From positions 1-34,313 of IMG/VR virus record IMGVR_UViG_3300025450_000071: DNA of 34,313 nt; one strand, written 5' to 3'. This document shows positions 1-7,661 of the stretch, one piece after another. Every line of letters starts with the position of its first letter. The first letter of the stretch is position 1. The position numbers were made by a program, and so were the translations under genes. The notes under the pieces were generated by a model. The model worked only from the letters and a program-made list of their open reading frames with translations. It was not told the origin of the DNA and searched no databases. Source of the DNA: a virus.

Positions 1-579
1 GTGGTTGGGGTCAACGGCGTAGTTGTTGATGGCAGCTTCGAGGACCGTGATCAAACGGGCGTCTTCCTGCATCATGATTGCCTGCTTGGACATGTCCTGG
101 GCGTACTCCACGATGTTTACGCGGAGGTACCACAAGTCTTCCTTCTTGATCTGAGGGAAGGTAGCGATACGGAACAAACGGACTGGAACCTTCTTACCTT
201 CGAAGGGTGTCACACGGACTTCACCTTCGTTACCGGAAAGAATGTAAGCCTGGCCGTACTCGTCGAGGACGTCGTACATGACAGGTACACCAGGGGTAAG
301 CGGGTCTTCCAGGAGGACGTTACGGGTCATACCTTGGTAACGGAGCTTCAGCTGGATGGGACCGATCATACCCTGGCCCAAACGGACCATGTAGTTGTCC
401 TTGTCGGCCAGAACACCGGCGAGGCGACGCTGCTTCTCTTCACGAGTAGCAGTTACGCGGCCAGTTGCAGTCTTAAGACGGTCCTGAGCCTCAATGATAC
501 CGGCGACGTAGTCGTCCGACTTCTTGGCTGTGCGGGGAGCGAGGTGCTCAGCGACAGCGCCATTGGGAGTGATTGACAT
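1..579 (-). CDS. Probable major capsid protein, C-terminus cut off by the window edge
   Basis: Only the first 193 codons lie in the window; the frame is open to base 1, so the protein continues beyond it. The ATG at 579 is preceded by a GAAAGGAAAT ribosome-binding site. The visible part is soluble, mixed alpha/beta, without signal or membrane segment. It starts MSITPNGAVAEHL, has charged helices, a middle part rich in beta-type residues, and a helix with QEDARLITVLEAAI near the cut. It is last in the order portal, protease, scaffold candidate, small protein, which is where phage head operons place the major capsid gene. The call is inferred from position and general character; no capsid motif is unique enough to prove it. 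It could be another abundant head protein. Confidence 0.55.
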   Translation of the reverse strand, partial: MSITPNGAVAEHLAPRTAKKSDDYVAGIIEAQDRLKTATGRVTATREEKQRRLAGVLADKDNYMVRLGQGMIGPIQLKLRYQGMTRNVLLEDPLTPGVPVMYDVLDEYGQAYILSGNEGEVRVTPFEGKKVPVRLFRIATFPQIKKEDLWYLRVNIVEYAQDMSKQAIMMQEDARLITVLEAAINNYAVDPNH

Positions 580-603
580 TTTCTATATTTCCTTTCAAAT
601 ACC

Positions 604-1131
604 TTAGGCAGTTGCGCCGAATGGAACGAGACGGACAACAATTTGCGTGGGGCTGATGACATCGATCAACTCAGCGACAGGAATGGCGTTCAAGGCACCA
701 ACAGTGGCACTTGTACCCGAAGACGAAGTCAGCTGACCAGTACCTGAAGCGGTGTACAGCAAGGTACGAGTACCGTTCGTAGGAACGTTGTAAGCTACCG
801 TCGTGTCGAAAGCAGGGGCGGTGATGGTGAAGAAGGCGTTAGAGCCACCCAACCATACTGACCATGCGTTGACGCCAACCTGAGTTACGTCGTCAATGTT
901 AGGGTTACGGTCAAGAGCAGAAAGACCAAATGGCTTTGCACCTGAAGCAGTAGCCGTAGCAGCATTGGCAACGGTGTCGGGACCTGTACGGTACATGACC
1001 ATACCTGAGTAGATGTTCGTGGTGTCCGTGGGATCCAGGAACGTGTTGTAAGGTGTAGCCTCGTACTTTTCGTACAGTGGGGTGCACGTACGGTGAACCC
1101 CAACGTTAGCTACGCTATTAAGTTGCAGCAT
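604..1131 (-). CDS. Small virion protein, candidate capsid decoration or head-fibre protein
   Basis: A 175-aa protein rich in Thr, Ser, Ala, Val and Gly with alternating hydrophobic residues, typical of an all-beta extracellular or virion protein. There are no Cys clusters or membrane segments. The ATG at 1131 follows a good AGGAG site in a 32-nt gap. It sits directly before the probable capsid gene, separated from it by 24 nt. Small beta-rich proteins next to the capsid gene are often decoration (cement) proteins in tailed phages. That placement and composition are the only basis; I do not recognise a specific family. The final residues are hydrophobic (IVVRLVPFGATA), as in a protein that ends in a beta strand. 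Confidence 0.4.
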   Translation of the reverse strand: MLQLNSVANVGVHRTCTPLYEKYEATPYNTFLDPTDTTNIYSGMVMYRTGPDTVANAATATASGAKPFGLSALDRNPNIDDVTQVGVNAWSVWLGGSNAFFTITAPAFDTTVAYNVPTNGTRTLLYTASGTGQLTSSSGTSATVGALNAIPVAELIDVISPTQIVVRLVPFGATA

Positions 1132-1163
1132 ATTTTCTTTCTCCTGTTAGTAGGGGATTTGGG

Positions 1164-2624
1164 TTAAAGTGTCATCAGCCAATCGTCAGACATAACGTCC
1201 TGACGAGTAACTGTTGAGGCCGTTGTCAACCGACCCATTTCTGGCAAACGATTACTTCCGCTTGCCACTTTCTGGCTCCGGGGTTGACGAGCCCCAGACT
1301 CTTCAAACATGTCGATGGAAGCTACAAAACCTGCCAGCTTAACATCAGACATTTGTTCAAACTTTGCGATGTGCTTAGCACGATCTTCGTGTTGGATCAT
1401 GCTCATCTTTTCGAGACGATCTACAACTTGGATAGCAGCGAAGATCTTTTCACGGCTAGCCTGTACAGCGGCAACAGTGCCTGCGTAAGGAGCCAGGGCA
1501 GGGTTGGTGCCATCTTCGAAGTCGATTCTGCCGTGGCTAGGGCCGTGCAGTTGGTCATCAAGGATTCCTGTCTCGGTACCATCGTTGTAGAATGGTACGT
1601 AACCAGCGTCTTCACCGTTTACTTCCTCAGGAACGAGTGCGTTGGTCTGGTGGTCAGGCTGCATTACGCGCTGACGGTCCCAAACACCAGCCTGGTCATC
1701 AAGGTCACGGACATCAACAACCTGGAGGCTCTCCTGGTTACCGTTAGAAGCCTCCTTAGGCTCCTTCTTGCCATCGCAGTTCTTGGTCTTGCAACCAGGG
1801 CCACTGCACCACTCGGTGCGAGCAGACTTCTTCTTCTTCAAGAAAGCAGGCTTGTCGTCGTCGTCTTCGTCATCATCGTCTTCGCAGTCTTCGCAGCCCT
1901 TACCCTTGCAGTTCTTGCAGGATGACTTCTTGCTCTTAGACTTAGTCTTCTTCTTAGCGGCAGTCTTCTTGTCGTCTGCATCGTCATCATCGTCGGCACC
2001 GCCATCCGAGTCGCTGTCGTCGTCTGTGGCAGCAGTCTTGATCTCTTCCAAGAGGCCCTCAAGAGCCTTCAGGTCGACAGAAGCTTGACGGTAGTCACCG
2101 GTAACAACAAGGTCGTTCTCGATGTCAGTTACGATGCTTGCAACGGTACCAACAACCTGGTTGAGGTCATCGTTAGTGCTAGCAAAGCGCAGAACGGTTG
2201 CAGCGTCATTCGAAGCAGTGATAAGGTTATTGAAGTCGAAGTCAACTTCGTCACGGATAGCATCGCGTACTTCACGGCTAGCCTTGTAAACCTGGTACAG
2301 ACTCTCGTCAATAGGGTTAATGCTTGCGTACATTGGGCCACCTTCAGAGTAAACGGCACTCGAGCCAGGACCACCGATGATTTCGCTTCCATCGTCAACG
2401 CCAGTGAAGTCACGGACATCAAGTTGACGTGTCATTGGCTGGTTAGCAATCCAGTCAGCTACTTCTTCAGTAGGAGCAGGAGCTTGCTCAGGCCAACCGC
2501 CTGAACCAAGACTGTCGACCTGGTCGTATGGTTGCACTCTTGGAGTGGTAGTCGTTCCCGACATGCCTCTTTGTTGGAAAGCATTTTCTGCTTGCTTAAT
2601 CATCTCGTCATCAAAACGGCTCAT
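1164..2624 (-). CDS. Candidate head scaffolding protein with charged and cysteine-rich middle
   Basis: A 486-aa protein between the protease module and the capsid genes, the usual place of a scaffold gene. The first 190 residues are acidic and partly helical. The middle (about 195-290) alternates runs of Asp/Glu and Lys and carries close-set cysteines: CKNCKGKGCEDC, a DnaJ-like CxxCxGxGC pattern, then CSGPGCKTKNC. The C-terminal third returns to helical segments and ends in DDWLMTL. The ATG at 2624 overlaps the preceding stop by 4 nt (ATGA) and has a strong GAGGAG site. Scaffolds are usually helical and charged, but metal-binding-like cysteine clusters in one are unusual. The function is inferred from position only; it could be another head-assembly or internal protein. 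Confidence 0.4.
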   Translation of the reverse strand: MSRFDDEMIKQAENAFQQRGMSGTTTTPRVQPYDQVDSLGSGGWPEQAPAPTEEVADWIANQPMTRQLDVRDFTGVDDGSEIIGGPGSSAVYSEGGPMYASINPIDESLYQVYKASREVRDAIRDEVDFDFNNLITASNDAATVLRFASTNDDLNQVVGTVASIVTDIENDLVVTGDYRQASVDLKALEGLLEEIKTAATDDDSDSDGGADDDDDADDKKTAAKKKTKSKSKKSSCKNCKGKGCEDCEDDDDEDDDDKPAFLKKKKSARTEWCSGPGCKTKNCDGKKEPKEASNGNQESLQVVDVRDLDDQAGVWDRQRVMQPDHQTNALVPEEVNGEDAGYVPFYNDGTETGILDDQLHGPSHGRIDFEDGTNPALAPYAGTVAAVQASREKIFAAIQVVDRLEKMSMIQHEDRAKHIAKFEQMSDVKLAGFVASIDMFEESGARQPRSQKVASGSNRLPEMGRLTTASTVTRQDVMSDDWLMTL

Positions 2625-3334
2625 GATTGCTCCTCGCTAGTTTCTTCGTTTTTATTTTGTGCATCAATCTCTGCGGTGCCCTTGAGCAGGTCCCACATTC
2701 TTGTGGTACCATCCATGGCTGCATTCATTGAGTCATCTTGAAGAGCTCCAGGATTCATACCCTTTGCACTCTTCTTTTTAAGCTTCTTCTTATTCTTTTC
2801 GATCTTTTGTGATGCTGGACTTAGGAAATTACGCTTGATGTTTTTTCCTACCTCAGGATCTATACCCAGGAACTTGGGTCTTTTAAATCCTAAAGCTCCA
2901 GCAATTTCGTGTCCGCAGGCAGGATTTTCACAAGAACCTGACAAATCGCCCTTTTTCATCGAGTCATTAACGAATGTACGCTGCTTACAACGAGGACATT
3001 CAGCCTTACCACTTGATGTACCGCTAAGGTCGAGACCTTCAAAGTCTGGTGAAACAATGTCTACAAAAGACAAGCTTCTGTAGGCAGCTTTAGCATTAGG
3101 GTTCTGCTCTGCAAGACTCTGCTGCTGCTTTACAACCTGTTGGATGCCCATCGCATCTTGCCATTCTTGAATAGCTTCTTGTACCCGAGGGTCAATATAG
3201 CTACAGTCTGGACAAATGCCATCTCTGTAACCATTACCTTGACACTGCGGGCAATCACCAAGAGGTGAAATGGATACCCTGATTACTTCCAGTGCATACT
3301 TCTTAATATCGCTAGATACCTTGAGGACAGGCAT
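2621..3334 (-). CDS. Zinc-ribbon phage protein of the head module
   Basis: Unrecognised 237-aa protein with two zinc-binding-like cysteine groups. Near the N-terminus is CPQCQGNGYRDGICPDC, which fits a DnaJ-type or rubredoxin-type knuckle. In the middle is CPRC, followed about 18 residues later by CENPAC. The C-terminal part is Lys-rich and then acidic. I chose the ATG at 3334, just after the protease stop at 3337; a TTG 30 nt upstream is open but inside the protease gene. The stop overlaps the next start by 4 nt, so it is likely translated together with the scaffold candidate. It may help head assembly or bind nucleic acid, but nothing in the sequence shows which. Confidence 0.6.
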   Translation of the reverse strand: MPVLKVSSDIKKYALEVIRVSISPLGDCPQCQGNGYRDGICPDCSYIDPRVQEAIQEWQDAMGIQQVVKQQQSLAEQNPNAKAAYRSLSFVDIVSPDFEGLDLSGTSSGKAECPRCKQRTFVNDSMKKGDLSGSCENPACGHEIAGALGFKRPKFLGIDPEVGKNIKRNFLSPASQKIEKNKKKLKKKSAKGMNPGALQDDSMNAAMDGTTRMWDLLKGTAEIDAQNKNEETSEEQS

Positions 3335-3336
3335 TG

Positions 3337-3996
3337 TTAGTAACGCTTCTTTTGCAACAACCAAGCTGATTCGTCTGCTGGCTCAAATACAAAGCTCAGC
3401 TCGAAGAAGTTAGGTCTGATGCAACTTTCGAATACAAGGCTCTCAATACGCTTGCCAGCCTTGTAAACAGTAACGGTGCGTCCCTTAAGACGAGGAATGT
3501 GTGTGCAGTACTCAGCAGGCTTGCTGGCAACCTTGCCGCAGGCACTGCATTGTGTGCAATCGACGTCAGCACCCATGCTGACAGCGTTCAAGCTACCTTC
3601 CATAATGGAGTTGGCTAGCTTAGGAAAACTTTGTGCATCTACTTCCATCAGGCAGTAAACACTTCCGTCTGTTGCACCGGAGGCGAGCTTGCTCTCACGG
3701 TAAACAGCATCGAGAATAACCCCACGAGCACGATCAGGATCTGAGTTGTTGTGCTCAACGTAGATAGGCCGACCAACAAAAGTCTTGTAGCTTTGCTTGA
3801 TTTGGTCTACAGGCCAACCATCATAATTAGCGTTTACTCTGGAGGAAATGGCTCTAGAAACAGCGTAAACATAACCAGGTTCTGGCTTAAAGTTAAAATC
3901 GTCAAAGGTTACATTGTGCAGCTCAATTGGCTGACCGACGCCAGCAAGAGTCTCTCTACCTTGTAGAGCAATTGAGGGAGCACCAAATTTTATCAT
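3337..3996 (-). CDS. Prohead maturation protease (assemblin-type serine protease)
   Basis: 219-aa protein with the layout of phage prohead proteases of the herpesvirus-assemblin fold. A candidate catalytic His is H82 in YVEHNNSD and a candidate nucleophile Ser is S140 in NAVSMGADV. The serine is followed directly by a cysteine-rich insertion (CTQCSACGK, then EYCTHI) that probably binds zinc. It would cut scaffold and capsid N-termini inside the procapsid. The ATG at 3996 has an AAAAGG site; the frame is open to an upstream TTG at 4044, which I reject. It sits after the portal and before the scaffold candidate, as expected. The family assignment is inferred from the His/Ser motifs, length and context. 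The third catalytic residue is not assigned. Confidence 0.7.
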   Translation of the reverse strand: MIKFGAPSIALQGRETLAGVGQPIELHNVTFDDFNFKPEPGYVYAVSRAISSRVNANYDGWPVDQIKQSYKTFVGRPIYVEHNNSDPDRARGVILDAVYRESKLASGATDGSVYCLMEVDAQSFPKLANSIMEGSLNAVSMGADVDCTQCSACGKVASKPAEYCTHIPRLKGRTVTVYKAGKRIESLVFESCIRPNFFELSFVFEPADESAWLLQKKRY

Positions 3997-4014
3997 CTTC
4001 AGAACCTTTTCTGT

Positions 4015-4060
4015 ATTAACATATATTTTACATCGTTGTAACAATTAAAACTATGTTAAT
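4015..4060 (-). promoter_or_regulatory. Long AT-rich inverted repeat upstream of the protease gene
   Basis: The 63-nt gap before the protease ATG (3997-4059) holds a 9-bp perfect inverted repeat, 4015-4023 against 4052-4060 (ATTAACATA/TATGTTAAT). A 5-bp inner stem follows (4026-4030 against 4046-4050), leaving a 15-nt loop. On the minus-strand transcript it folds as one long interrupted hairpin in the leader of the protease mRNA. No uridine run follows it, so it does not look like an intrinsic terminator. It could be an operator, a 5' mRNA stabiliser or a processing site. Confidence 0.45.
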
Positions 4061-4455
4061 TAGTGATGTAAGTTAATTTCGTCTTCGAGAGCATCAACGA
4101 GATTGTGTACTTCTTTGCTTTGTTCTTGCTCGAGTTCAAGGATCTCATTGATCTTTACAAGCAATTCTTGGATGGTTGTAAGGCTTTCACGCAATACTTT
4201 AGCATCTGCTCGAGTCTGCTCAAACATACTGATACCAACAACAGACTCAATGAACAGTGCCATGTAGGAAGCCCATACATTCCACCAGCCAATAACGTTG
4301 ATGTCAATTGTTCCCCAAGCAGCGCAGAACAAAGTAATAAACGTAATTGTCCCAATGAAATACCAATTACGAATAGAAAACTGAATCTTCCAAGAAATAT
4401 GCTTGCCAAGACCGATGGGGTCGCCCGTAATAGGGTGTCTAAATCTCCTGGCCAT
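4060..4455 (-). CDS. Small membrane protein with two transmembrane segments and a coiled-coil tail
   Basis: 131 aa. Residues 1-25 are basic and polar. Two hydrophobic segments follow at about 31-50 (WYFIGTITFITLFCAAWG) and about 54-76, and then a long Glu/Gln-rich helix of coiled-coil character runs to the end. The start overlaps the stop of the preceding gene by one base (TAATG), so it is coupled to the other membrane protein at 4455-4829. The plan of two membrane helices plus a charged tail would suit a holin or a membrane anchor. It also loosely recalls small bacterial two-helix proteins such as the low-affinity iron permease-like group, but I see no diagnostic motif. The function is unassigned. 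Confidence 0.55.
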   Translation of the reverse strand: MARRFRHPITGDPIGLGKHISWKIQFSIRNWYFIGTITFITLFCAAWGTIDINVIGWWNVWASYMALFIESVVGISMFEQTRADAKVLRESLTTIQELLVKINEILELEQEQSKEVHNLVDALEDEINLHH

Positions 4456-4829
4456 TATTCCTCGTTTTCGTGCGCTGCTCTGAGTCCTTCGTGGTAGCCA
4501 AGGTGTCTATCAATAGACTGTGTAAGCTTGTCTACGTGCTGTTCGATACCCATCAAGTGGTCAACCTTTGTCTCTAGGCGATTCCACTGGTCTTTAGGGC
4601 TCGAGCCACCGTTAGTCTTGAACTGGCTGAACAAGCGTTCAAACTTCTCGTCTTGATCAATCTTGCTTTCAATGATTGACTTCTCAAGCTCATCCATCTT
4701 TTTGTCGCTATGGCGCACAATAAGCTTGTAGATGAAACGTGCCACAGTTGCAAAACCAGCTGCAGCAAAGAAGAAGTTAGAGATATAGCTAAACCAGGTA
4801 TTGCTTGAATTAAAAAACGTGCCGAGCAT
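4455..4829 (-). CDS. Small membrane protein with one transmembrane segment and a coiled coil
   Basis: 124 aa with a single hydrophobic segment at about 13-37 (WFSYISNFFFAAAGFATVA) and then a basic stop-transfer stretch (KLIVRHSDKK). A long charged helix of heptad character fills the rest. Its stop and start each overlap a neighbour by one base (TAATG on both sides), so three small genes form one coupled unit. The architecture is common in phage holin-like or spanin-like accessory proteins, but their usual place is near the lysin, and this gene is inside the head module. I do not assign a function. Confidence 0.5.
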   Translation of the reverse strand: MLGTFFNSSNTWFSYISNFFFAAAGFATVARFIYKLIVRHSDKKMDELEKSIIESKIDQDEKFERLFSQFKTNGGSSPKDQWNRLETKVDHLMGIEQHVDKLTQSIDRHLGYHEGLRAAHENEE

Positions 4830-5017
4830 TATGCATCAATTTTTTCATAGATGCTATTTGACAAATCAAGCTTGTGGGCATTTCGGCACTTAATGCCTTC
4901 TCCCTCTTTGATAATGTCAAGCTTAACTAGGGGGCTAACTACGTCAAGAAAGCTCTTCTTATTGAAGGCAGCTTTTGGTAGAAGACGAGGAGTCTCATTA
5001 TTAAAAAGAGTGCTCAT
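4829..5017 (-). CDS. Small phage protein of unknown function
   Basis: 62 aa, soluble, with no recognisable motif; one Cys in the middle (KCRNAH). The ATG at 5017 has a clear GGAG site and lies 58 nt after the portal stop, making it the first gene after a regulatory-looking gap. Its stop overlaps the ATG of the next gene by one base. The middle part (about 22-50) alternates hydrophobic and charged residues like a small folded domain, possibly a winged-helix-like piece, but this is too short to call. Confidence 0.5.
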   Translation of the reverse strand: MSTLFNNETPRLLPKAAFNKKSFLDVVSPLVKLDIIKEGEGIKCRNAHKLDLSNSIYEKIDA

Positions 5018-5036
5018 GGATGTCTCCGTTGATTAA

Positions 5037-5080
5037 ATATTACACGTTCTACTAATTAGTGCAATATCTATTGTGTTATA
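5037..5080 (-). promoter_or_regulatory. Promoter-like hexamer and dyad between portal and downstream small genes
   Basis: Reading the minus strand, the portal stop region contains TATAAC at 5080-5075, five of six matches to a -10 box. Seven bases later comes a dyad: 5037-5045 pairs with 5059-5067 (ATATTACAC/GTGCAATAT, one G-U pair in RNA, 13-nt loop). Inside it is a perfect 10-bp palindrome, ACTAATTAGT at 5051-5060. A second possible arrangement is TTGCAC, 16 bases, TAATAT within the dyad itself. No convincing -35 box lies upstream of TATAAC. A promoter or operator here is plausible but unproven. Confidence 0.35.
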
Positions 5081-7457
5081 AATCTTCCTTTGGAAGATCT
5101 GGGTGATAATCTCCGCTAATAGCAGGTGCACTGATCGCACTATCTCCACCCATACTGTTGCCACCGGCCATATCAGCGATAGGGTTACCAGTATCTTCAG
5201 GGTTAGTAGGAGTAGGGATCATTGAGCTATCACCGTCAAGAGCATTAGCAAGATGTTGCTTAAATGCCTCTTCGTCAAACTTCTCATAGCTATTGTCAAC
5301 AATAACCTTCATACCAGTAGCAAGCTTCATACGCTTACGCTTCTTCTGCTCAAATGGTACAGCGAACTTCATACGGTCACCGTATTCAACGCGACCACTA
5401 AAGTCATCGTAATCATCTTCGTCCCAACCAGATACGGATGCAGTCTTCTTCTTAGGTCCATTCTTAGGACCCTTCTTAGAAGGCTTAGGTTGGCTCTTAC
5501 GCTGTTCGTAGCTTTCTTCTGGACGTTGACGTTGCTGAGCAGCTTCTTGGTTGATGCTTGGGTATACTTGTGCACCAGCAGCAGCGTCACTGTTGCCTGC
5601 GGCATTACCAGTCATATTGGGTGCGCTAGGTGGAGCTACAAGACCAGCCATAGCACCTGGGGCAAGCTGTGCACCAAGCGATGGGTCTTCCATCATCGCT
5701 AGGTAGGCCTGGTATTCCTGTACATATTCTGGTGGTACTGGCAATTGCAGAACCATCAAACGGTTGAACAGTTCCTTCTTGAATTGCTGTTCAGCAACAA
5801 CCGTCTTAATCTTCTCTTCCTTACGTGCATCAATCTCGTCATCGAAGTCGATTGGGATATTGACAGCAAGTGTGCTGAGGGAGATGGGGAAGCCTGAGGC
5901 GCTGAGCTGCTGGAGGAACCCACGCTCAACTGTCTCATCTCTGAGGTTCATCGAACGGAATCTTACCTCTGGAATGGCCAGCTTGGGTCGTTCTTCAACA
6001 TATTCAGCACCAGTCTCTTCATCAACCATGAGAACAGTTTCCATAACAGGTACCATTTGGCCACCCACGTTACGCATCTCATAGTGACCTTGTCTTTCTG
6101 CTACTGGCTCCATACGGGAACGGATAAACTTCTCGATCTTGTGCTGGTAAGTACTAAGCATCTGAGTAATAAGCTCTCGGTTCAAAGCACCTGAAGCATA
6201 GGTACCACCCTGGCCACCCTGAATAAGGTCAGCACCGATACCGAATACACCCATGAGGTTTGTCTGTACACGCATGAAATCTGTGTCAAGACGAGGCATG
6301 CTTTCACGTCCAAAGGCGTTCTGGATCTGCAAACCGTGGTGGTATGTCATCAGACGGAAGTCTGAGTTAATAGCCATGGCCAAGTCGTCACGCAAAGACT
6401 GGAGCTCCATAGCATCTGGGATCCATGGACCGTCCTGGTCTACGTCAGGAAGTCCCAAGGTAGCAAGGATAAGGGGAGAATACAGACGGTCAGCAATAGC
6501 GTCTTGAGCGGAGTTGAGGGACTCCTCAAGCATAAGAGTGCGAAAGGCACGAAGAAGAATAGGAGTACCATGTTCGCTCCACGGGTTGGTAGAGAACTTG
6601 ATCTGCTTCATGATTACATCAGAAACAGGGATTTCCTTATCTTGTCTAGCCCAAGCCACAACGTCTGGATAGAGCTGCATAAGCATTGCATACTCTTGTG
6701 GAGGATCACGACGTTCGATAAGACGCTTGATCTCTTCAGGTACCTTAACGTGGAACTGGTATGTTCTAAGAGCACGGTTCTTAGCGACGATAACGTCGTT
6801 AGGGTTGATGATCTCATCTTCTTCCCATGCACCAATACCATCGTGCCAAGAACCCATGGCGAACACTTCACCAACGGTCCAGTGCTCACGACCAAGGTCA
6901 TAGAGGAAGTCTTGGTAATTAAGACCATCAAAGAACAACTCATTATAGAAGTCAGAGATGCGCTTGTCGGGGTGTACTAGCTCGATGTCCAGCAAGGGGA
7001 AACGAGTATAGATGTCAATAAGACCAGGTACCAAGTGGTGAGTGGTGTAAAGAAGGCGAGCCCAGTCACGTATCTTACGAGTCTGCTCATCTGGGTCTTC
7101 CATGTTGAACCACCACGTGCGCTCACGCCAGTATTCAAATGGGTCGTGTAGCTTAGGAAGTGCCCACTGGGCATCTGATCCTGTAGCAGCAGCAGTTCTG
7201 CGGTTAGACGTTCTAGCCATGCCGTTCTCAGCAAGGAAGTCAGAACCTAACTTATTAAGACGTTGTCTACCCTCTGGAGGTCCACCCATTGCAGTAGCCA
7301 TTGGACCAATGTCATTAAGCATTGATCCTGGCGTAGAAGCCCTATTGAGCATGTCACGTGCAGCGACACGCCCAGCAATAGGGTTCTTAGGAAGGGTGAT
7401 ACCAGATGTCTTCATGCGGCTAAATTCCGCAGAAGCACTCCAGTCGTTGGTAGCCAT
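5076..7457 (-). CDS. Portal protein
   Basis: 793-aa soluble protein of the size and character of large-phage portal proteins. Features are an N-terminal disordered part, a Trp/Tyr-rich segment near 105-150 (FEYWRERTWWFNMEDPDE), a central alpha/beta core with HLVPGLIDIYTRFP and NDVIVAKN-like strands, a long helical stem region, and a disordered C-terminus rich in Pro, Gln, Ser and Lys. Portals form the dodecameric ring at the capsid vertex through which DNA enters. I chose the ATG at 7457; the TTG one codon earlier is less likely. The position before the protease and scaffold candidate supports the call. The family is inferred from length, core pattern and gene order; no single catalytic motif exists for portals. 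Confidence 0.75.
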   Translation of the reverse strand: MATNDWSASAEFSRMKTSGITLPKNPIAGRVAARDMLNRASTPGSMLNDIGPMATAMGGPPEGRQRLNKLGSDFLAENGMARTSNRRTAAATGSDAQWALPKLHDPFEYWRERTWWFNMEDPDEQTRKIRDWARLLYTTHHLVPGLIDIYTRFPLLDIELVHPDKRISDFYNELFFDGLNYQDFLYDLGREHWTVGEVFAMGSWHDGIGAWEEDEIINPNDVIVAKNRALRTYQFHVKVPEEIKRLIERRDPPQEYAMLMQLYPDVVAWARQDKEIPVSDVIMKQIKFSTNPWSEHGTPILLRAFRTLMLEESLNSAQDAIADRLYSPLILATLGLPDVDQDGPWIPDAMELQSLRDDLAMAINSDFRLMTYHHGLQIQNAFGRESMPRLDTDFMRVQTNLMGVFGIGADLIQGGQGGTYASGALNRELITQMLSTYQHKIEKFIRSRMEPVAERQGHYEMRNVGGQMVPVMETVLMVDEETGAEYVEERPKLAIPEVRFRSMNLRDETVERGFLQQLSASGFPISLSTLAVNIPIDFDDEIDARKEEKIKTVVAEQQFKKELFNRLMVLQLPVPPEYVQEYQAYLAMMEDPSLGAQLAPGAMAGLVAPPSAPNMTGNAAGNSDAAAGAQVYPSINQEAAQQRQRPEESYEQRKSQPKPSKKGPKNGPKKKTASVSGWDEDDYDDFSGRVEYGDRMKFAVPFEQKKRKRMKLATGMKVIVDNSYEKFDEEAFKQHLANALDGDSSMIPTPTNPEDTGNPIADMAGGNSMGGDSAISAPAISGDYHPDLPKEDL

Positions 7458-7469
7458 CAATTAGTCTTT

Positions 7470-7652
7470 CTATAGCCCGCATCCGCAAGACTCAATGCCA
7501 GGGATTGCTTGGCAACCACATGCATAGTTGACGCTTCGGGTAGACTTAATGATACCACCAGATTTGTTCTGAATGATAGGGTTTCCGTTAAAATCAAAGT
7601 TGGCACCAACGCGGCGGATAGATGCCTGTCTAATGTTTTGCTGTCTTTCCAT
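7470..7652 (-). CDS. Small cysteine-ended protein of unknown function
   Basis: 60 aa, beginning MERQQNIRQASIRR and ending with closely spaced cysteines (ACGCQAIPG, then SCGCGL). The ATG at 7652 is preceded by an excellent AAGGAT site. It lies between the large structural protein and the portal. Four cysteines near the end could bind one zinc ion. A longer open frame at 7457-7732 overlaps it but lacks this ribosome-binding site and reads like a shadow. I do not recognise the family. Confidence 0.6.
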   Translation of the reverse strand: MERQQNIRQASIRRVGANFDFNGNPIIQNKSGGIIKSTRSVNYACGCQAIPGIESCGCGL

Positions 7653-7661
7653 AAGTTATCC

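Noticed and set aside
1-576. Long plus-strand open frame of 191 codons
   Set aside because: It mirrors the minus-strand capsid candidate, which has a proper start, ribosome-binding site and protein-like composition.
4060-4455. Low-affinity iron permease-like protein
   Set aside because: Only the two-helix plan is similar; the diagnostic residues of that family are not visible.
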